From assembly GCF_039543825.1 (NCBI RefSeq), contig NZ_BAABKM010000004.1, forward strand, positions 310,001-374,000: DNA of 64,000 bases. Direction: 5' to 3'. Source of the stretch: Nocardioides conyzicola. GTDB lineage: Bacteria > Actinomycetota > Actinomycetes > Propionibacteriales > Nocardioidaceae. Both the position numbers and the translations under genes were made by a program. The number at the start of each line of letters is the position of its first letter. Within the stretch, counting starts at the first letter, position 1. The notes below the pieces were generated by a model. That model saw only the letters and a program-made list of their open reading frames with translations, did no database searches and was not told the DNA's origin. Below, in pieces: positions 40,087-48,186 of the stretch.

Positions 40087-42796
40087 TCCGGAGCTTCGCG
40101 TAGACCTTCCGCAGGTGCCAGTCGACGGTGTGTGGACTCAGGAAGAGCTCGGCACCGATCTCCGGGTTCGTCAGGCCGCTGGCGGCGAGCACCGCAATCT
40201 GCTCCTCCTGCGAGGTGAGCCCGGTCGCCGCGGCGTCCCGGACGCGGGTGCGCTCCCCCGTCGCGGCCAGCTCCAGCCGGGCGCGCTCCGCGAAGCCGGT
40301 CAGCCGCATCCGGTCGAACATCTCGTGAGCACGACGTAACTGATCGCGTGCCGCGTCGCGCTGGTCAGCGCTACGTAGCCACTCGCCGTACAGGAGATGG
40401 GTGCGGGCGACGTGGATCGCGATGCCCTCGTGGTCGAGGCGGACGAGCGCCTCGCGGAAGAGCTCGTCGGCCGCCTCGTGATCCAGCAGCGCTGCGCAGC
40501 GCGCACGGACCCCACGCGCCCAGTCGGTGCCGGCATCGTCGGTCCTTCGGGTGAGGCGATGGAGGGACTCCGCAGCCACCTGCGTCTCGCCGCACCGAAC
40601 CGCAGCCTCGATGTGCTCGCTCAGCGCCCAGCCCGTGAAGTTGAACCCGTCGTGGTCGATGCCCTCCCTGGCGCCGGCGAGCGCGAGGTCGAAGCGACCG
40701 AGGCCGTTGTAGAGGACACCCTTGACGTAGCCGCTGACACCGAGCAGGGAGACCTCGCCGTGCTCGGTAGCACTCCTGCGCGCCTGCTCGAGGATGGGCA
40801 GGGTTGCCGCCTCGTCGCCCTGCCACGCCGTCAGCACCAACGACGCGTAGGTCAACGGGGCGTGACCGGTCGCGGCACTGATCGCGAAGCCCTCCTCGAT
40901 GCGTTGCGCAGCCTTAGCGACGTCGCCGCGGTGGAAGTCGACGCCTGCGGCGAACATCAGGGCGAATGGCAGCGCGCCCAGGGCACCGATCTCGCGAGAC
41001 AGCCTGACCGCCCGCGCGGAGAGCACGCTCCACGCGCGGAAGTCCCAGAGCTGGTGCGAGTACGCCTCCTGCGCGACCGGAGCCTGGAGCAGCCAGCGCA
41101 CCATCGCGTCGCGGCTGACAGGCTCCTCGTCGAGGAGCGCCGCGAGCGCCCGGTGCATCACGGGGATGCCCTGGGGCCTCCCGTCGGCGAGGATCGTCGC
41201 CAGACCGTCGAGCAGCAGGTCGGAGGCCTCGGACGACGACGGTGGCGCCCCGGACGTCTGGGCGGCGACCGCGGCAGCGCGGGCTCCGTGTGGCCCGTGC
41301 ACCCGGCCTGCGAAGACGGTCGCACTGATCGCCTCGAGGTAGGTCTCTCGCGCCAGGGGCGACTGCTCGTCGGCGAACTGGGCCGCGGCCGCGAGCAACA
41401 AGGGAGCTGCCTCGTTGCTGCGGTTCAGGGCGAACAGCACCTGCGCACGGAGCCGCGCCAGTCGGGCCCGGTCCAGGGCGCTGAGCGGGCAGAGGTCGGC
41501 GATCGTGGCGAGCCCCGTCGCACGTCCGGGCGCTGCTGCGGAGAGGTACGCCTCGGCGGCGCTCAGCGCGCGGCGTCCTCTCCGGCCCGGGTCGGGCGTG
41601 AGGTCCACGGCCCGCTCGAGCAGGGTCGCCTCGGCGACGACGCCGCCGCGTTGCCTGGCCCGGTCCGCCGCTGCCTCGAGAGCGCCGGCGACACCTTCCT
41701 CCGGGGCGTCGGCCGCCTGCGCGGCGTGCCACGCACGACGATCCGGCTCCAGCACCGGATCGGTGGACTCGGCCAATGCGCGGTGCGCGGCGCGGCGCTG
41801 GTCCGGCGTCGCCTCGCGGTAGACCACCGAGCGGACGAGCGGGTGCCGGAACCGGATCGGCTCGGCGAGCTCGATGAGACCTGCAGCGGCGGCCGGGGCC
41901 GGATCCGGTGCTACCCCGAGGATCGCAGCGGCGCGGACCAGGAGGTCGGAGTCGCCGACCGGCTCAGCAGCGGCGAGGAGCAGCAGCGTCCTGGTGTGCT
42001 CCGGCAAGGCGTCCAGGCGGCTGGCGTAGTCGTTCTCGACCCGGGTCGACACCGACCGCTGGTCACCCGGATCGCCGCCGTAGGCAAGATCGGTGGCAGT
42101 GCGGCCGCGCGACAGCTCCAGCAGGGCGAGCGGGTTGCCCTGGGTCTCGGCCACGAGCCGATCGCGGACTCTCGGGTCCAGACGACCTTCGACGACCGCG
42201 TCGAGCAGGGCTCCGGCGGGTCTCCGGTCCAGGCCCTCCAGGCGCAGGACCGGCAGGCCGACGAGCGCGGCGGCGCCCTCGGGGTCGCGGACCGTGAAGA
42301 CCATCGCCACTGCCTCCGCGAGCAGTCGCCGGGCCACGAACTCCAGGGTCTGCAGCGAGACCTGGTCGAGCCACTGGGCGTCATCGACCAGCACCACGAC
42401 CGGCCGCGTCTCCGATGCTCTGGTGAGCAGGGTGAGCACGGCCAGCCCCACGAGGAACCGGTCCGGAGGGTCCCCGGTGGCGATCCCGAACGCGACGCGC
42501 AGTGCGTCACGTTGGGGAGCAGGCAGACCGTCGACATCGCCAAGGAACGGGCCGCACAGCTGGTGCAGGCTGGCGTAGGCGAGCTCCATGTCGGCCTCGA
42601 TGCCCTGCGCACGGGCCGTCGTCGTGCCGGACGCGTGTGCGCCGGCGTACGCCAGCAGCACCGACTTCCCGATGCCCGCCTCGCCACGGATCACGCAGAC
42701 ACTCGAGCGGCCGGAGCGCACGGCCGTGAGCAGGTCGTCCAGCACCGTGCATTCACGTTGCCGACCGACCAGGCTGGGCAACGGGGTGGCGTTCAC
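40034..42796 (-). CDS. LAL-type LuxR regulator with AAA ATPase domain (paralogue 3)
   Basis: A 920-residue regulator, close paralogue of 30030-32825. Walker A is VIRGEAGIGKSVLLAYAGAH near residue 37 and Walker B is VVVLVDDAQWLDQVSLQTLE. The middle is helical repeats. The LuxR domain reads LTSQEEQIAVLAASGLTNPE, IGAELFLSPHTVDWHLRKVY, AKLRINSRRELPTAL. The start MNATPLPSLVGRQRECTVL aligns with its paralogue. It overlaps the small CxxC gene by 53 nt at the 3' end. No ECF-type motif precedes it. Its ligand and target genes are unknown; neighbouring redox genes are candidates. Confidence 0.88.
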   Translation of the reverse strand: MNATPLPSLVGRQRECTVLDDLLTAVRSGRSSVCVIRGEAGIGKSVLLAYAGAHASGTTTARAQGIEADMELAYASLHQLCGPFLGDVDGLPAPQRDALRVAFGIATGDPPDRFLVGLAVLTLLTRASETRPVVVLVDDAQWLDQVSLQTLEFVARRLLAEAVAMVFTVRDPEGAAALVGLPVLRLEGLDRRPAGALLDAVVEGRLDPRVRDRLVAETQGNPLALLELSRGRTATDLAYGGDPGDQRSVSTRVENDYASRLDALPEHTRTLLLLAAAEPVGDSDLLVRAAAILGVAPDPAPAAAAGLIELAEPIRFRHPLVRSVVYREATPDQRRAAHRALAESTDPVLEPDRRAWHAAQAADAPEEGVAGALEAAADRARQRGGVVAEATLLERAVDLTPDPGRRGRRALSAAEAYLSAAAPGRATGLATIADLCPLSALDRARLARLRAQVLFALNRSNEAAPLLLAAAAQFADEQSPLARETYLEAISATVFAGRVHGPHGARAAAVAAQTSGAPPSSSEASDLLLDGLATILADGRPQGIPVMHRALAALLDEEPVSRDAMVRWLLQAPVAQEAYSHQLWDFRAWSVLSARAVRLSREIGALGALPFALMFAAGVDFHRGDVAKAAQRIEEGFAISAATGHAPLTYASLVLTAWQGDEAATLPILEQARRSATEHGEVSLLGVSGYVKGVLYNGLGRFDLALAGAREGIDHDGFNFTGWALSEHIEAAVRCGETQVAAESLHRLTRRTDDAGTDWARGVRARCAALLDHEAADELFREALVRLDHEGIAIHVARTHLLYGEWLRSADQRDAARDQLRRAHEMFDRMRLTGFAERARLELAATGERTRVRDAAATGLTSQEEQIAVLAASGLTNPEIGAELFLSPHTVDWHLRKVYAKLRINSRRELPTALETAHPA

Positions 42797-42854
42797 GCGG
42801 GCTCCTGGGACGGCTCCCGGAAGACGCTACCGGAGCCGCCGGACGGGCCTGGTG

Positions 42855-44177
42855 TCAACCAGTCCTCCGCTGCTCGGCGTCCTGCTGGAACGCGTCGCGC
42901 GGGCGCTGCACCGTCTGCAGCGATGCGATGTCCCGTCCCAGGAGGAGCCCGCCGAGCCAGCCGATCGAGACCCGCAGCTTGCGCTCCCAGGTGGGTACGG
43001 CGAGGACGTGGTAACCACGGTGCACCACCCACGCCGGGAAGCCCTTGATCGTGATCGGACCCGACTGGAAGATGCCGTGCCCGAGGCCGAGCGTCGCGAT
43101 CGTGCCGAGGCTGCGATGACGGTACGGCCGCGGGCGCCGACCGCGGAGCGTAGCCACGATGTTCCTCGCCAGCAGCTTGCCCTGACGGACGGCGTGCTGG
43201 GCGTTGGGCACGGCGTACGCGCCGTGACCTGCCGCCAGGTCAGGGACCGCAGCGTCGTCGCCGGCCGCCCAGGCGTGCTCGACCGGCTCGGCATCGGTGC
43301 CGACCCGCAGGTCCGGGCGGACCACGACGAGCCCGCGATGGTCGATGGGCAGGTCGGTGTGCCGCGCCACCACCGGGTTGGCGGCGATGCCGGCGGTCCA
43401 GACGACGAGGCCCGACTCGAAGGTCTCGCCCGTCGAGAGCGTGACGAGGCCGCCGACCGCGGAGGTGACGGTGGTGCCGAGGTGCACCCGCGCACCGCGT
43501 CGCTCGAGGTGGCGCCGAACCCACGCCCTGGCGGGAGGGGTCACCTCGGGCAGCAGGTGGTCGCTCGCGTCGACGAGGTGGAAGTCGACCTCGTCACGGG
43601 ACAGGCCCGGGTGGTAGCGAGTCAGGGCGTGCGCCAGGCTCAGCAGCTCACCGAACCCCTCGACCCCCGCGAAGCCGCCGCCGACGAAGGTGACGGTCAG
43701 GCGCCGCTGCCGCTCGGGTCCGGCGGGCAGGCTCGCCGCCTCGTCGAACGACGTGAGCACGGCGTCCCGGATCGCCACGGCCTCCTCGATGCGCTTCATC
43801 CCGATCGCCCCTGCTGCGACGCCGGGCACCGGGAAGACCCGGGTGACCGCACCAGCGGTCACGACGACCTCGTCGTACTCGAGCGTGGCGTCCGACCCGT
43901 CGGCGAGCATGAGGTGCACGACGCGGTTCGCGTGGTCGATGGCCGTGGCGCGACCGCTGACGACCAGCGTCCGTCGCAGGTGACGGCGCAGCGGCACGAT
44001 CGCGTGGCGCGCCTCGATCGAGCCGGCCACGACCTCGGGCAGGAACGGCTGGTAGGTCATGTACGGCGCCGGGTCGATCACCGTGATCGACGCCTCCCCT
44101 CGCCGCAGCCGCTTCTCCAGCCCCCAAGCCGTGTAGAACCCGGCGTACCCGCCGCCGACGATCACGATCCTCTTCAT
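42855..44177 (-). CDS. Type II NADH dehydrogenase-like FAD oxidoreductase
   Basis: A 440-residue flavoprotein of the NDH-2 family. The FAD motif is RIVIVGGGYAGFYTAWGLEK at the N terminus, the NADH motif LTVTFVGGGFAGVEGFGELL near residue 155. WTAGIAANPVVARHTDLPID and AWAAGDDAAVPDLAAGHGAY, ending YAVPNAQHAVRQGKLLARNI, give the FAD end of the site. The C-terminal amphipathic stretch (FPAWVVHRGYHVLAVPTWER) anchors NDH-2 enzymes to the membrane. It would pass electrons from NADH to quinone without pumping. It overlaps LtrA by 4 nt and is last in a three-gene operon with an ECF-type promoter motif. Confidence 0.87.
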   Translation of the reverse strand: MKRIVIVGGGYAGFYTAWGLEKRLRRGEASITVIDPAPYMTYQPFLPEVVAGSIEARHAIVPLRRHLRRTLVVSGRATAIDHANRVVHLMLADGSDATLEYDEVVVTAGAVTRVFPVPGVAAGAIGMKRIEEAVAIRDAVLTSFDEAASLPAGPERQRRLTVTFVGGGFAGVEGFGELLSLAHALTRYHPGLSRDEVDFHLVDASDHLLPEVTPPARAWVRRHLERRGARVHLGTTVTSAVGGLVTLSTGETFESGLVVWTAGIAANPVVARHTDLPIDHRGLVVVRPDLRVGTDAEPVEHAWAAGDDAAVPDLAAGHGAYAVPNAQHAVRQGKLLARNIVATLRGRRPRPYRHRSLGTIATLGLGHGIFQSGPITIKGFPAWVVHRGYHVLAVPTWERKLRVSIGWLGGLLLGRDIASLQTVQRPRDAFQQDAEQRRTG

Positions 44178-45346
44178 GCCCAGCTCCTCGATCTCGTGGG
44201 AAGGGTGAGGTCCGCCGCCACGGCAGCGGTCACGGTGACCGCCACCAGGCAGACCCCGACGGCCAGGCCGAGCTGTCCGGCCCCGGCGACGACGAGGCCC
44301 AGCAGGAGCAGGGCGACGACGGTTGCGGGGCGCAGGCGCGCCGACCCGTCCGGGACACGCAGGAGCTCGACCATCACGACGACGACCGCCACCGGCAGCG
44401 CGACCGCTGCCACCGCACTCTGGACTCCCAGGTGGCGGGTGTGCCCGGCGCTCGCGGCGACCGCGACCTCCAGGCCCGCGCCGAGCGCCGCCAGGGCGGC
44501 GAACGGCAGGTAGTGCCCGTAGCCCCACACGAACGACCAGTGCCGACGGACCTCCAGCCCGGCACCGGCCGGCACGGCGAAGTACAGCCACCACAGGGCC
44601 GCGACGATCACCAGGCTCGACGCCGACACAGCCACCAGGCTGGTCGGTGCGGTGTCCTCGACGACGGCGACGACGGCGCTGGTCCCGGCGAAGATGCTCT
44701 CGCCGAGCAGGATGATCGTGAAGAGCGAGTAGCGCTCGGCGATGTGGTGCGGGTGCCAGCTGGTCGGCCCGGACCGCTCCGCCCACACGGGCACCAGCAG
44801 CTCGAGCACGACCAGCACCAGGAACGTCGCGATCGCCGCGTGGTCGCCGAAAGCCAGTCGGCTGAGCCAGAGCGCCTCGAGCACGGCGACGCCGACGGCG
44901 TAGCGGAGGGACGTGCCGCGACTCGAGGGGTGCTGGACGGCCGCTCGTAGCCACAGGCTCAGCAGTCCGATCCGCATGATCAGGTAGCCGACGGTGACGG
45001 CCTTGTAGTCACCGTCGAATGCGCTGCCCGTACCGGCCGCGAGGACCAGCACCCCGCCCATCTGGGCGAACACCACCAGCCGGTAGCTCACGTCGTCGGT
45101 GTCGTACGCCGAGGCGAACCAGGTGAAGTTCATCCACGCCCACCAGATGGCGAAGAACACCATGAGGAACGGCGCGACGGCCGACGGTGCGTCACCGTCG
45201 ACCGTCGCCTGGGCGAGCCGGGCAGCGAGCTGCGCGACGGCCACGACGAACGTGAGGTCGAAGAGCAGCTCGAGCGGAGTCGCCGTCCGGTTGGCCTCGT
45301 CGGCCGACCGGGCGCACATCACGCGTCGTACTGCTCTCGTGGCCAT
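44174..45346 (-). CDS. Low-temperature-requirement A (LtrA) family membrane protein
   Basis: A 390-residue membrane protein with about 10-12 helices. The LtrA signature opens it (ATPLELLFDLTFVVAVAQLA), and FFAIWWAWMNFTWFASAYDT, DDVSYR follows. Later HPHHIAERYSLFTIILLGES is the conserved ERxxLFxIIxLGES motif. The biochemical function is unknown; the family was named from a cold-sensitive Listeria mutant. It lies 2 nt after the NAD(P)-binding gene and overlaps the NDH-2 gene by 4 nt, so the three are translated together. Coupling to an NADH dehydrogenase hints at a role in quinone or membrane redox state, by inference. Confidence 0.87.
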   Translation of the reverse strand: MATRAVRRVMCARSADEANRTATPLELLFDLTFVVAVAQLAARLAQATVDGDAPSAVAPFLMVFFAIWWAWMNFTWFASAYDTDDVSYRLVVFAQMGGVLVLAAGTGSAFDGDYKAVTVGYLIMRIGLLSLWLRAAVQHPSSRGTSLRYAVGVAVLEALWLSRLAFGDHAAIATFLVLVVLELLVPVWAERSGPTSWHPHHIAERYSLFTIILLGESIFAGTSAVVAVVEDTAPTSLVAVSASSLVIVAALWWLYFAVPAGAGLEVRRHWSFVWGYGHYLPFAALAALGAGLEVAVAASAGHTRHLGVQSAVAAVALPVAVVVVMVELLRVPDGSARLRPATVVALLLLGLVVAGAGQLGLAVGVCLVAVTVTAAVAADLTLPTRSRSWA

Positions 45347-45348
45347 GA

Positions 45349-46098
45349 TCAGCGGGCGTTCGCCGCGACCCAGTCGGCGTACGTCGTGGTGCCGAGCTGG
45401 GCGCCGGGACCGGGCACGAGGCTCTCGTCCGTGAGCTCGGTGCCGAAGTACGTCGCGTGGGGGTCCGACACGACCTCGCGGGGATCGCCCACCCGCTTCA
45501 AGCCGGCGGCGATGAACTCGTCCATCCGTACCGGCTCGGGTCCCCCGGTCTCGATGACGCCGTTGACCGGATCGCCGACCGCCGTACGCGCCACCGCGGT
45601 CGCCACGTCGTCGGACGCGATCGGCTGGTAGTGCACCGGTGGGAGGTGGACCTTGCCGTCGACGGTCGCTCCGTCCGCGATCGACTTGCCGAACTCGAAG
45701 AACTGCGTGGCGCGCACGATGCAGTACTCGAGGCCCGAGTCCGCGATCAGCTTCTCCTGCGCCACCTTGGCACGCAGGTAGCCACTGTCCGGCAGGCGGT
45801 CACAGCCGACCACCGACAGCGCGACGTAGTGCCCCACGCCCGCCTTCTTCGCGGCTGCGATGAGGTTGGTCGTGGCGGTCGTGAAGAAGCTCATCACGTC
45901 GTCGTCGGCGAACGACGGCGAGTTCGAGACATCGATGATGACGCCCGCACCGGCCACCGCGTCGTCGACGCCCTCGTTGGTGATCGTGTTGCAACCGGTC
46001 TGGGGCGAAGCCGGTGCGGCGTCGTGTCCGTGGGCATTGAGCTTCTCGACGACCTTGGAGCCGATCAGGCCCGTTCCGCCGATGACGACGACCTTCAT
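45349..46098 (-). CDS. NAD(P)-binding atypical SDR (NmrA/azoreductase-like)
   Basis: A 249-residue protein with the Rossmann motif VVVIGGTGLIGSKVVEKLNA at the N terminus. VIIDVSNSPSFADDDVMSFF and KKAGVGHYVALSVVGCDRLP mark the cofactor and substrate region. CIVRATQFFEFGKSIAD and PIASDDVATAVARTAV are typical of atypical SDRs related to NmrA and NADH-quinone reductase proteins. The ATG at 46098 is just before the first strand. It is first in an operon with LtrA and NDH-2 and has an ECF-type motif 37 nt upstream. A related gene lies divergently at 46401. Confidence 0.84.
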   Translation of the reverse strand: MKVVVIGGTGLIGSKVVEKLNAHGHDAAPASPQTGCNTITNEGVDDAVAGAGVIIDVSNSPSFADDDVMSFFTTATTNLIAAAKKAGVGHYVALSVVGCDRLPDSGYLRAKVAQEKLIADSGLEYCIVRATQFFEFGKSIADGATVDGKVHLPPVHYQPIASDDVATAVARTAVGDPVNGVIETGGPEPVRMDEFIAAGLKRVGDPREVVSDPHATYFGTELTDESLVPGPGAQLGTTTYADWVAANAR

Positions 46099-46135
46099 GG
46101 GTGACACCTCTCTGGGTTGGAGACTGCTGTCTCTC

Positions 46136-46163
46136 CGACCGGCGAGGGGGTCTCGCTGTGACA
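46136..46163 (-). promoter_or_regulatory. ECF41/SigJ-type promoter motif for the SDR-LtrA-NDH-2 operon
   Basis: On the minus strand: TGTCACA (46163-46157), 16-nt spacer, GGTCG (46140-46136), 37 nt before the SDR ATG. It shares the 302-bp divergent gap with the plus-strand motif at 46337-46364, separated by about 170 bp. Confidence 0.62.
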
Positions 46164-46336
46164 AGTCGGGAGAGCAGGTTCGGCGGGCCAGGGTGACGAG
46201 CGGGTCCAGTCGCTCTCTGCTTCCGGCATGGCGATCGCCGATCGCCCCGGTGAAACCCGGTGAGTCCCGTCCTTACCTGCGACTCGACCCTCGCTCCGCC
46301 ACCCAGCCGACCGGACGGCCGTGGTTGCTGTGACGA

Positions 46337-46364
46337 CGTCACACGGCGGCTGCGTGCTCGGTCG
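46337..46364 (+). promoter_or_regulatory. ECF41/SigJ-type promoter motif for the NAD-binding/redoxin operon
   Basis: CGTCACA (46337-46343), 16-nt spacer, GGTCG (46360-46364), 36 nt before the ATG at 46401. Confidence 0.6.
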
Positions 46365-46400
46365 AGCGATGCGTCAACGGCGTACGGAGAGGAAGTCAGC

Positions 46401-47174
46401 ATGCGCGTCGTCGTGGTGGGCGGGACCGGGCTGATCGGGTCCCGCGTCGTGAACCGGCTCAGGGACCACGGGGCCGAGGTCGCCGTGGGCTCGCTCAGGA
46501 CCGGGATCGATGCCTACAGCGGGCAGGGGCTTGCCGAGCTGTTCGTCGGCGCCGAGGTCGTGGTCGACGCGACCAGCATGAACAGGCCGGCGTACGACTA
46601 CGAGCAGTCCCACGACTTCTTCGAGACCTGTACGCGCAACATCCTCTTCGCCGAGCAGGCGGCCGGGATCCAGCATCACGTCGGGGTCTCGTTGATCGGC
46701 GCGCACGGCATCGACAGCGAGTTCTTCCGTGGCAAGAGCGCACAGGAGCGGCTGCTCGATGCTGCGCCCACTCCGCACACGCTGCTGCGGACCACGATGC
46801 TGCACGAGTTCGTGCCGCGGTTGATCGACCACGTCGCGACCACGCATCTCGTGCGCCTGCCGCCGCTACGGGTCCAGCCGGTATCAGCCGACGAGGTCGC
46901 GGCAGAGATCGTCCACCTCGCTCTCGGCGCGCCACTGAACGGCGCCTTCGAGCTCGCCGGCCCCACGGTCCACTTCCTCGACGCGCTGGCACGCCAAGTG
47001 CTCCAGGCGGCCGGGGACCCGCGACCGGTCACGCCGGACCACGACGCCTTCTACCTGGGCGCCCGGTTCGAGCCAGGCTCCGAGGTGCTGCTGCCCAGCT
47101 GGCGTACGACGACGACCACCTTCGAGGACTGGCGGACGGAGCACTTCCGGCCGCGAGTCGACACACCTGCCTGA
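46401..47174 (+). CDS. NAD(P)-binding atypical SDR (NmrA-like), paralogue of 45349-46098
   Basis: A 257-residue protein starting with VVVVGGTGLIGSRVVNRLRD, nearly the same Rossmann motif as its divergent neighbour. EVVVDATSMNRPAYDYEQSH and AAGIQHHVGVSLIGAHGIDS follow, then HTLLRTTMLHEFVPRLIDHV and VQPVSADEVAAEIVHLALG. Overall sequence is related to the other SDR but clearly diverged. GGAGAGGAA precedes the ATG. It is followed 23 nt later by a redoxin gene. The two divergent SDRs, each with its own ECF-type motif, form a mirrored pair at the centre of the redox block. Confidence 0.82.
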   Translation: MRVVVVGGTGLIGSRVVNRLRDHGAEVAVGSLRTGIDAYSGQGLAELFVGAEVVVDATSMNRPAYDYEQSHDFFETCTRNILFAEQAAGIQHHVGVSLIGAHGIDSEFFRGKSAQERLLDAAPTPHTLLRTTMLHEFVPRLIDHVATTHLVRLPPLRVQPVSADEVAAEIVHLALGAPLNGAFELAGPTVHFLDALARQVLQAAGDPRPVTPDHDAFYLGARFEPGSEVLLPSWRTTTTTFEDWRTEHFRPRVDTPA

Positions 47175-47197
47175 CAACCCACGAACGGAGCGAAGCC

Positions 47198-47764
47198 ATG
47201 CACCCAGCACTCACGCCCGGCGGCGTGTTCCCCGACTACGAGCTGTCCGACCACACGGGTGCCCCCCGACGGTTGAGCGAGATCCAGGGCGGCGATCCGA
47301 TGATCCTGACGCTGGCTCGAGGCGCGTACTGCCCCAAGGAGCACCAGCAGCACTTGGACCTGGCAGCCTTCTACTCGAAGATCGCGGTCGCGTACACGAG
47401 GGTCGCCACCATCACCCCTGACAAGCCTCGCGGCACCCAGGAGTTCCACGACGCGGTCGGCGCCCAGTGGCCGTTCCTCTCGGACCCGCACCGGACCGTG
47501 CAGAAGGACCTCGGGATCCAGGAGTACACCGACATGGCGGACGACCCGATGATCCCCCACACCCTCGTGCTGAAGCCCGGCCTCATCGTCCACTCCGTCT
47601 ACAACGGCTATTGGTTCTGGGGTCGCCCGTCGACGACCGACCTCTGGCACGACCTGCGCGATGTCACCCGGGAGATCCGCCCGGACTGGGACCTGACCAC
47701 ACCCGGCCTGCGTGAGCAGTGGGAGGCCGGCGACCGCCGGTCCTTCTACGGCTGGGGCAGCTGA
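47198..47764 (+). CDS. Redoxin/peroxiredoxin-like protein with a single cysteine
   Basis: A 188-residue thioredoxin-fold protein. The start GVFPDYELSDHTGAPRRLSE is the usual AhpC/TSA beginning. The only Cys, C45, is in MILTLARGAYCPKEHQQHLD, in place of the peroxidatic PxxxTxxC motif. ATITPDKPRGTQEFHDAVGA and QWPFLSDPHRTVQKDLGIQE follow the redoxin layout, with a C-terminal extension of about 45 residues. It could reduce peroxides or act as a thiol oxidoreductase with an outside reductant. It is co-transcribed with the NAD-binding gene (23 nt apart). Confidence 0.8.
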   Translation: MHPALTPGGVFPDYELSDHTGAPRRLSEIQGGDPMILTLARGAYCPKEHQQHLDLAAFYSKIAVAYTRVATITPDKPRGTQEFHDAVGAQWPFLSDPHRTVQKDLGIQEYTDMADDPMIPHTLVLKPGLIVHSVYNGYWFWGRPSTTDLWHDLRDVTREIRPDWDLTTPGLREQWEAGDRRSFYGWGS

Positions 47765-47887
47765 CACGGCGACGATCGAACCCCGTCGGCGTGACCCGGG
47801 GGCTCGTCGGGGTCGCGGCGTGTCGATGACGGCGCGTTCCCTTCGGCGACCTGCTGGGACCGCGGAACCGGAGAGGAGGAGGACGTC

Positions 47888-48040
47888 ATGTGGGACATCC
47901 CGGAGAGCGCTCAGACTCACCTGTCACACGATCTCGCGTGCACAGCCTGTGGCCACGCACTGCACAGCTACCTGCCGTGCAGCGCCACCTGCGATTGCAC
48001 ACCCGCACCCATGCCGGGAACCATCGCACTCGCGGCATGA
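47888..48040 (+). CDS. 50-residue Cys/His-rich small protein
   Basis: A short gene with a very strong ribosome site (GGAGAGGAGGAGG before the ATG at 47888). The product reads WDIPESAQTHLSHDLACTAC, GHALHSYLPCSATCDCTP, with CxxC-x-H and C-x3-C-x-C groups, so a small zinc or iron site is likely. It is followed 33 nt later by a perfect 14-bp hairpin terminator, which frames it as a real unit. No family name is known to me. It lies between the redoxin and the ferritin-like gene. Confidence 0.62.
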   Translation: MWDIPESAQTHLSHDLACTACGHALHSYLPCSATCDCTPAPMPGTIALAA

Positions 48041-48073
48041 GCCCCGCATCCGCCAAGCCGGGGAGCAGAAACC

Positions 48074-48102
48074 GGGGCCGGTAGGCACTGCCTACCGGCC
48101 CC
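48074..48102. terminator. Perfect 14-bp hairpin
   Basis: GGGGCCGGTAGGCA (48074-48087) and TGCCTACCGGCCCC (48089-48102) are exact inverted copies around one base. It lies after the Cys-rich gene and before the 3' end of the convergent ferritin-like gene, so it can stop transcription from both sides. Confidence 0.8.
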
Positions 48103-48186
48103 GTGAACGACGTCGATGATCGAGAACTTGTTCCCGTCTGCGTCGCGCTTGCTCTGAGCGGCTGGCGGGAGCTGCGGGAGAAGCTC

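Noticed and set aside
48103..48186. Minus-strand stretch reading RDADGNKFSIIDVVH, like the end of a VOC protein
   Set aside because: Only about 15 residues, no upstream continuation; too short to call a pseudogene.
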